From: Nocardia cyriacigeorgica NBRC 100375
Lineage (GTDB): Bacteria > Actinomycetota > Actinomycetes > Mycobacteriales > Mycobacteriaceae
Reading direction: 5' to 3'
Length of the DNA stretch: 44,097 nucleotides
Assembly (NCBI RefSeq): GCF_000308555.1
Contig: NZ_BAFY01000102.1
Location: forward strand, 1-44,097
In this document: one piece after another, positions 40,095 through 44,097 of the stretch
Numbering within the stretch: the first letter of the stretch is position 1
Layout of the letters: the number at the start of each line of letters is the position of its first letter
Position numbers and translations under genes: made by a program
The notes under the pieces: generated by a model
Told to the model about the DNA's origin: nothing
Databases searched by the model: none
What the model saw: the letters and a program-made list of their open reading frames with translations, nothing else

Positions 40095-42962
40095 ATGACC
40101 GAACCGCGGATCGAGACCGAGCAGGACGCGACCCGGCCGCTGCGCGAGGACATCCGATTCCTCGGCGGCATACTCGGCGACACCATCCGGGATCACGAAG
40201 GGCCCGAGGTGTTCGACCTCATCGAACGGGTCCGCGTCGAGGCCTTCCGGGTGCGCCGGGAGGAGGTCGGGCGCAGCGCCGTCGCCGAGATGCTCGACGG
40301 GGTCGACATCGACGTGGCGTTACCGCTGATCCGGGCCTTCAGCTACTTCGTCCTGCTGGCCAATCTCGCCGAGGATCTGCAACGCGACCGCCGCCGTGCC
40401 GCGCATGAGGAGGCGGGGGAGCCGCCGCAGGATTCGTCGCTGGCGGCCACCTACCGCAAACTCGACGCCGCGGCCCTTCCGGTCGCCAAGGTCGCCGATC
40501 TGCTCACCGACGCGCTGGTCTCGCCGGTGATCACCGCGCACCCCACCGAGACCAGGCGCCGCACGGTGTTCGACGTGCAGAGCCGGATCACCGAACTGAT
40601 GCGCAGGCGTCAGCACTATCCGGAACGCGATCGCGCCGGCCTCGAACTCGAGATCCGCCGTCAGGTTCTCGCCCTGTGGCGCACAGCGCTGATCCGGTTG
40701 GCGCGCTTGCGGATCCAGGACGAGATCGCGGTCGGGCTGCGCTACTACGAGCTCACCCTCTTCGATGTGATCCCGGCGATCAACGCCGAGGTCCGCGCCG
40801 CGCTGCGCTCGCGCTGGCCCGACGCCGAGCTGCTGCCGAGGCCGATCCTGCGTCCGGGTTCCTGGATCGGCGGCGACCGGGACGGCAACCCGTACGTCAC
40901 CGCCGAGGTGGTGCGCACCGCGGCCGGGCAGGCGGCCGGCCTGGCGTTCGGCCGGTACCTGCGGGAACTGGTGGAGCTGGAGAAGACGCTGTCGCAGTCC
41001 GGGCGGCTGGTACAGGTGAGCGAGACGGTGTCGGAACTGGCCGCCGCAGGCTACGCCGACCCCTCGATCCACGCCGATGAGCCGTATCGCCGTGCGCTGC
41101 ACCGTATCCGGGAGCGCCTGACCACCACAGCGGAGGCGGCGCTCGGCGTTCCGCTGCGCTCGACCGGCGTCGTCGCGCTCGGCGCGGGCGCCGGAATCGG
41201 GATCGGCCCGGTCCCCGGTGCGCTGCCCGGCGGCCCGGCTCCCGGCGCACCCGTCGCGGCGGCGCCCGACACGCCGACGGCACCCGCCTATCCCGGTCCG
41301 CAATCGCTGCTCGACGATCTCGACGCGATCGACGCCTCCCTGCGCGCCTCCGGCGACGGCCTGCTCGCCGACGACCGACTGGCCGCGTTGCGCCATGCCG
41401 TCGAAACTTTCGGCTTCCACCTGCAGGGCCTGGATATGCGGCAGAACTCGGAGGTGCACGAACAGGTCGTGGCCGAACTGCTGGCGTGGGCCGGGGTGCA
41501 TCCGGATTATGCGAGTCTGCCGGAGCCGGAACGGGTGCGGATCCTGTCGGCGGAGCTGAGCACTCGCCGTCCGCTGCTCGGCCCGCACGCGCGGCTGAGC
41601 GAGCTCGCGGCCAAGGAGCTCGATATCGTGCGCGCCGCGGCCGACGTGGTCGCGACCTTCGGCGAGCCCGCCATCCCGAACTACATCATCAGCATGTGCA
41701 CCTCGGTGAGCGACATGCTCGAGGCCGCGCTGCTGTTGAAGGAGGGCGGGCTGCTGGATCCGGGTGCGCCCGGCGGTTCGCCGAGTTGCGCGGCCGGGAT
41801 CGTGCCGCTGTTCGAGACCATCGAGGATCTCGGCGCGGGCGCGGCGACCCTGGCCGCGGCGCTGGAGGTGCCGGTGTACCGGGATCTGGTGGCGGCCAAG
41901 GGGATGCGCCAGGAGGTGATGCTCGGCTACTCCGATTCCAACAAGGACGGCGGTTATCTGGCCGCGAACTGGGCGCTGTACCGGGCGGAACTGGATCTCG
42001 TGGAGGTCGCGCGCAAGACCGGGATCCGGTTGCGGCTGTTCCACGGCCGCGGCGGCACGGTCGGCCGCGGTGGCGGTCGCAGCTACGACGCCATCCTGGC
42101 CCAACCGGCCGGTGCGGTGCACGGGTCGCTGCGGCTCACCGAACAGGGCGAGGTGATCGCGGCCAAATACGCCGAATCCGGTTCCGCGCACCGGAATCTG
42201 GAGTCATTGATCGCCGGCACCCTGGAGTCGACACTGCTGGACGTGGAAGGTCTCGGCGCCGACGCCGAACCGTCCTACCAGCTGATGGACGAGCTGGCCG
42301 GGCGGGCGCGCGCCGCGTATGCCCGGCTGGTCCACGAGACACCCGGCTTCGTCGAGTACTTCCGCCAGTCCACCCCGGTCGCCGAGGTCGGTGACCTGAA
42401 CATCGGCAGCAGGCCCGCCTCACGCAAGCCCACCAACTCGGTCGCCGATCTGCGGGCCATCCCGTGGGTGATGTCGTGGAGTCAGGCCCGGGTGATGCTG
42501 CCCGGTTGGTACGGCACCGGCACCGCGCTCGAGGACTGGGTGGGCGACGATCCGCAGCGGCTGGCCACCCTCGCCGATCTGTACCGGCGCTGGCCGTTCT
42601 TCCGTACCGTGCTGTCGAATCTGGCGCAGGTGATGGCCAAGAGCGATCTCGCCATCGCCGCCCGCTACGCCGAACTGGTCGAGGACCCGGCGCTGCGCGA
42701 GCAGATCTTCGGCATGATCAGCGCCGAGCACGCCCGTACCATCCGCATGCACGCCGCCATCACCGGCAACGATCACCTGCTCTCGGACAATCCGTCACTG
42801 GCCGAATCCATCCACAACCGCTTCCCCTACCTGGAACCGCTCAACCAGATGCAGGTGGAGCTGCTGCGGCGTTTGCGGGCAGGCGACGACTCGGAGCTGG
42901 TGAAGCGCGGGATCCTGCTCACCATGAACGGTCTGGCCACCGCGTTGCGCAACTCCGGGTAG
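40095..42962 (+). CDS. ppc: Phosphoenolpyruvate carboxylase
   Basis: A 955-residue PEP carboxylase that makes oxaloacetate from phosphoenolpyruvate and bicarbonate to refill the TCA cycle. The catalytic histidine is His149 in [12 protein letters not shown]; the second signature is [14 protein letters not shown] near residue 650, with [11 protein letters not shown] just before it, and the conserved end is [12 protein letters not shown]. It is longer than E. coli PPC (883), partly because of a Gly/Pro/Ala-rich insert at about residues 358-402 (bases 41165-41300) which is probably a disordered loop. The ATG at 40095 is used because the frame upstream to 40062 has no homology. No allosteric residues can be judged. 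Confidence 0.97.
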   Translation: MTEPRIETEQDATRPLREDIRFLGGILGDTIRDHEGPEVFDLIERVRVEAFRVRREEVGRSAVAEMLDGVDIDVALPLIRAFSYFVLLANLAEDLQRDRRRAAHEEAGEPPQDSSLAATYRKLDAAALPVAKVADLLTDALVSPVITAHPTETRRRTVFDVQSRITELMRRRQHYPERDRAGLELEIRRQVLALWRTALIRLARLRIQDEIAVGLRYYELTLFDVIPAINAEVRAALRSRWPDAELLPRPILRPGSWIGGDRDGNPYVTAEVVRTAAGQAAGLAFGRYLRELVELEKTLSQSGRLVQVSETVSELAAAGYADPSIHADEPYRRALHRIRERLTTTAEAALGVPLRSTGVVALGAGAGIGIGPVPGALPGGPAPGAPVAAAPDTPTAPAYPGPQSLLDDLDAIDASLRASGDGLLADDRLAALRHAVETFGFHLQGLDMRQNSEVHEQVVAELLAWAGVHPDYASLPEPERVRILSAELSTRRPLLGPHARLSELAAKELDIVRAAADVVATFGEPAIPNYIISMCTSVSDMLEAALLLKEGGLLDPGAPGGSPSCAAGIVPLFETIEDLGAGAATLAAALEVPVYRDLVAAKGMRQEVMLGYSDSNKDGGYLAANWALYRAELDLVEVARKTGIRLRLFHGRGGTVGRGGGRSYDAILAQPAGAVHGSLRLTEQGEVIAAKYAESGSAHRNLESLIAGTLESTLLDVEGLGADAEPSYQLMDELAGRARAAYARLVHETPGFVEYFRQSTPVAEVGDLNIGSRPASRKPTNSVADLRAIPWVMSWSQARVMLPGWYGTGTALEDWVGDDPQRLATLADLYRRWPFFRTVLSNLAQVMAKSDLAIAARYAELVEDPALREQIFGMISAEHARTIRMHAAITGNDHLLSDNPSLAESIHNRFPYLEPLNQMQVELLRRLRAGDDSELVKRGILLTMNGLATALRNSG

Positions 42963-42977
42963 CGACTGCGGCACAAA

Positions 42978-42994
42978 CCGTTGCCGGGCAACGG
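42978..42994. terminator. Short hairpin between ppc and a convergent TetR gene
   Basis: CCGTTGC pairs with GCAACGG around a 3-base loop, 16 bases after the ppc stop and 15 before the TetR stop. A modest stem, so terminator function is only likely. Confidence 0.4.
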
Positions 42995-43008
42995 GTCGCG
43001 TCCGGCGA

Positions 43009-43650
43009 TCACCTTTCGGTATCGGGCGGGCCGATCAACGCGGCGAGCATCCGGCGCATCTGCGGTCCAGGATCCTCGTCGGCCCGCGGTGCGCCGAGGC
43101 GATGCATGATGACGCCTTCGAGATAGTCCACCACCGCGGTGGTGACCGAGGCGTCGGCCCCGAGGCCGCCGAGCATGGTGCCCGCCCACTCGGTGAGCCG
43201 CAGGTGCCCGCGCCGCAGCGACTCCAGTAGGGCGGGGGCGGTCTGCGCCTCCAGCAACAGTGCGTACCTGGCCAGGGTTCGGGTGTGGTCGGCGGTGACC
43301 GCGTGCACGACGAACCGCGTCAGGTCCGCGGCCAGGGCGTCGACCGAGTCCGGTGTCGGCGCAGCGGTCAGGGCGGCCCAGTCGGCGTAATCGCGCTGCT
43401 CGAGCCGTTCGGTGACGCCGATGAGCAGCGCTTCACGGGTGCGGAAGTAGTTCGAGGTGGTTCCGGTGGGCACCGCTGCCGCCTCGTCCACAGCGCGGTG
43501 GGTGAGGGCGCGCGGTCCACGGGTGCCGAGCACCTCGATCGCGGCATCGAGCACCAGCTCGCGCTTGCTCGCCGCTGAGCGGCCCGCGGGTGCGTTCGCC
43601 CTGCTCGGTGTGTTCCCGGACACCAGAGGTTTCTCTTCCACCCGATCCAT
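43009..43650 (-). CDS. TetR regulator of the divergent FAD monooxygenase
   Basis: A 213-residue TetR protein. The HTH is SKRELVLDAAIEVLGTRGPRALTHRAVDEAAAVPTGTTSNYFRTREALL, split here only by residue boundaries; the recognition helix is TGTTSNYF. The C-terminal domain is of the TetR_C_6-like type. The ATG at 43650 abuts the first copy of a 14-bp operator repeated in the intergenic region, so it surely regulates itself and the neighbour. Effector unknown, possibly an aromatic substrate of the monooxygenase. Confidence 0.92.
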   Translation of the reverse strand: MDRVEEKPLVSGNTPSRANAPAGRSAASKRELVLDAAIEVLGTRGPRALTHRAVDEAAAVPTGTTSNYFRTREALLIGVTERLEQRDYADWAALTAAPTPDSVDALAADLTRFVVHAVTADHTRTLARYALLLEAQTAPALLESLRRGHLRLTEWAGTMLGGLGADASVTTAVVDYLEGVIMHRLGAPRADEDPGPQMRRMLAALIGPPDTER

Positions 43651-43685
43651 ACTACATTTGTAGTAACGATTACTACGGATGTAGT
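43651..43685. promoter_or_regulatory. Double TetR operator
   Basis: ACTACATTTGTAGT (43651-43664) and ACTACGGATGTAGT (43672-43685) share the palindrome ACTACNNNTGTAGT-like arms and lie 21 bases apart, two turns of the helix, so two dimers could bind on one face. It fills the gap between the TetR gene and the monooxygenase start. Confidence 0.85.
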
Positions 43686-43695
43686 GGAGGGTTCG

Positions 43696-44097
43696 ATGGC
43701 AGGGGCGACACACGACGGACGGCGCGCGATCATCGTCGGCGCCGGAATCGGTGGTCTGGCGACCGCCATCGCACTGGCCCGGCGCGGCTGGCAGGTGCAG
43801 ATCCTCGAGCGCGCCGCCGAGATCGGTGAGGCCGGATCGGGTCTGACGGTGTGGGCCAACGGCCTGCGCGCTCTCGATGTGCTCGGCGTCGGCGCCCAGG
43901 TCCGCGCCCGGGCCATGGCCGACACCGACGCCGGTATCCGCGATCCGGGCGGGCGCTGGCTGACTCGTACCGACACCGACGAACTGGCCCGTCGGTTCGG
44001 TGAGGTCGTGATGATCCCGCGCACCGATCTGTTCGAGATCCTGCGCGGCGCGCTGCCACCGGATTCGGTGCGGCTCGGCTGCGCCGTGACCGGAGTC
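43696..44097 (+). CDS. FAD-dependent monooxygenase, 3' end outside window
   Basis: The first 134 codons of a flavin monooxygenase of the PHBH/UbiH group. The dinucleotide-binding motif is AIIVGAGIGGLATAIALARRG with the acidic end of strand 2 in QILERAAEIGE, followed by GSGLTVWANGLRALDVLG and VMIPRTDLFEIL, typical of salicylate-hydroxylase-like enzymes. It should use NAD(P)H and oxygen to hydroxylate an aromatic or similar compound. The ATG at 43696 has GGAGGG 5 bases upstream, and the TetR operator overlaps the promoter area. The substrate cannot be told from this part. Confidence 0.92.
   Translation, partial: MAGATHDGRRAIIVGAGIGGLATAIALARRGWQVQILERAAEIGEAGSGLTVWANGLRALDVLGVGAQVRARAMADTDAGIRDPGGRWLTRTDTDELARRFGEVVMIPRTDLFEILRGALPPDSVRLGCAVTGV

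Noticed and set aside
35960..40408. Forward open frame of 1482 codons opposite the kinase gene
   Set aside because: It is the mirror frame of the kinase, with Arg/His/Gly-rich translation, and runs out of frame into the acetyltransferase and ppc.

Overview
The window is high-GC actinobacterial chromosome, most likely from a mycolic-acid-containing genus such as Nocardia. The gene order coaE-grpB / DUF402 gene / uvrB / USP / uvrA / infC-rpmI-rplT-tsnR / pheS-pheT follows, from memory, the Mycobacterium tuberculosis Rv1631-Rv1650 block, and the proteins read as close orthologues. Many starts are GTG or TTG, and infC appears to start with ATC.

Layout. 1-3081: end of a TetR regulator, a possible small reverse-strand gene behind a shared terminator, coaE fused to a GrpB domain, and a DUF402 gene. 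3152-5356: uvrB with a DNA-damage (RecA/LexA-independent type) promoter. 5457-7474: a divergent VOC/AraC pair, a DoxX membrane protein and a 19-codon peptide gene with its own promoter-like element and hairpin. 7828-13533: universal stress protein, the RNA polymerase recycling factor HelD, a PAS-PAS-GGDEF diguanylate cyclase and a stand-alone ketosynthase. 13540-16933: a dormancy module made of a DevS/DosS-like haem sensor kinase, a ribosome-hibernation-type protein and DevR/DosR, with one near-perfect DosR box and one degenerate one. 17040-20060: uvrA with the same damage-type promoter as uvrB. 20112-22309: hydrolase, two tandem homologous 31-residue peptides, DUF1844 and DinB-like genes. 22355-24961: infC with a long structured leader, rpmI, rplT and tsnR. 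25028-27223: TetR plus a 14-TM drug exporter with repeated operators inside the promoter. 27474-31085: pheS-pheT. 31275-35524: hydrolase, two proteins of unknown function, an LpqE/PCu(A)C-like lipoprotein and a GlxA-type AraC regulator. 35912-39235: a 1107-residue Ser/Thr kinase fused to an RDD membrane domain and a YVTN beta-propeller. 39429-42962: an acetyltransferase and ppc. 43009-44097: TetR with two copies of a 14-bp operator and a divergent FAD monooxygenase cut by the window end.

The main themes are translation (infC operon, pheST, tsnR, a hibernation factor), nucleotide excision repair (uvrA and uvrB sharing a promoter type), and hypoxia/redox dormancy (DevR-DevS regulating a ribosome-inactivating protein). 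The least explained elements are the tandem 31-residue amphipathic peptides at 21099-21319 and the 19-residue peptide at 7415-7474. The peptide pair could be PorA/PorH-like cell-envelope peptides of the mycolata or another small membrane-active family. No tRNA, rRNA, CRISPR array or insertion sequence was recognised.
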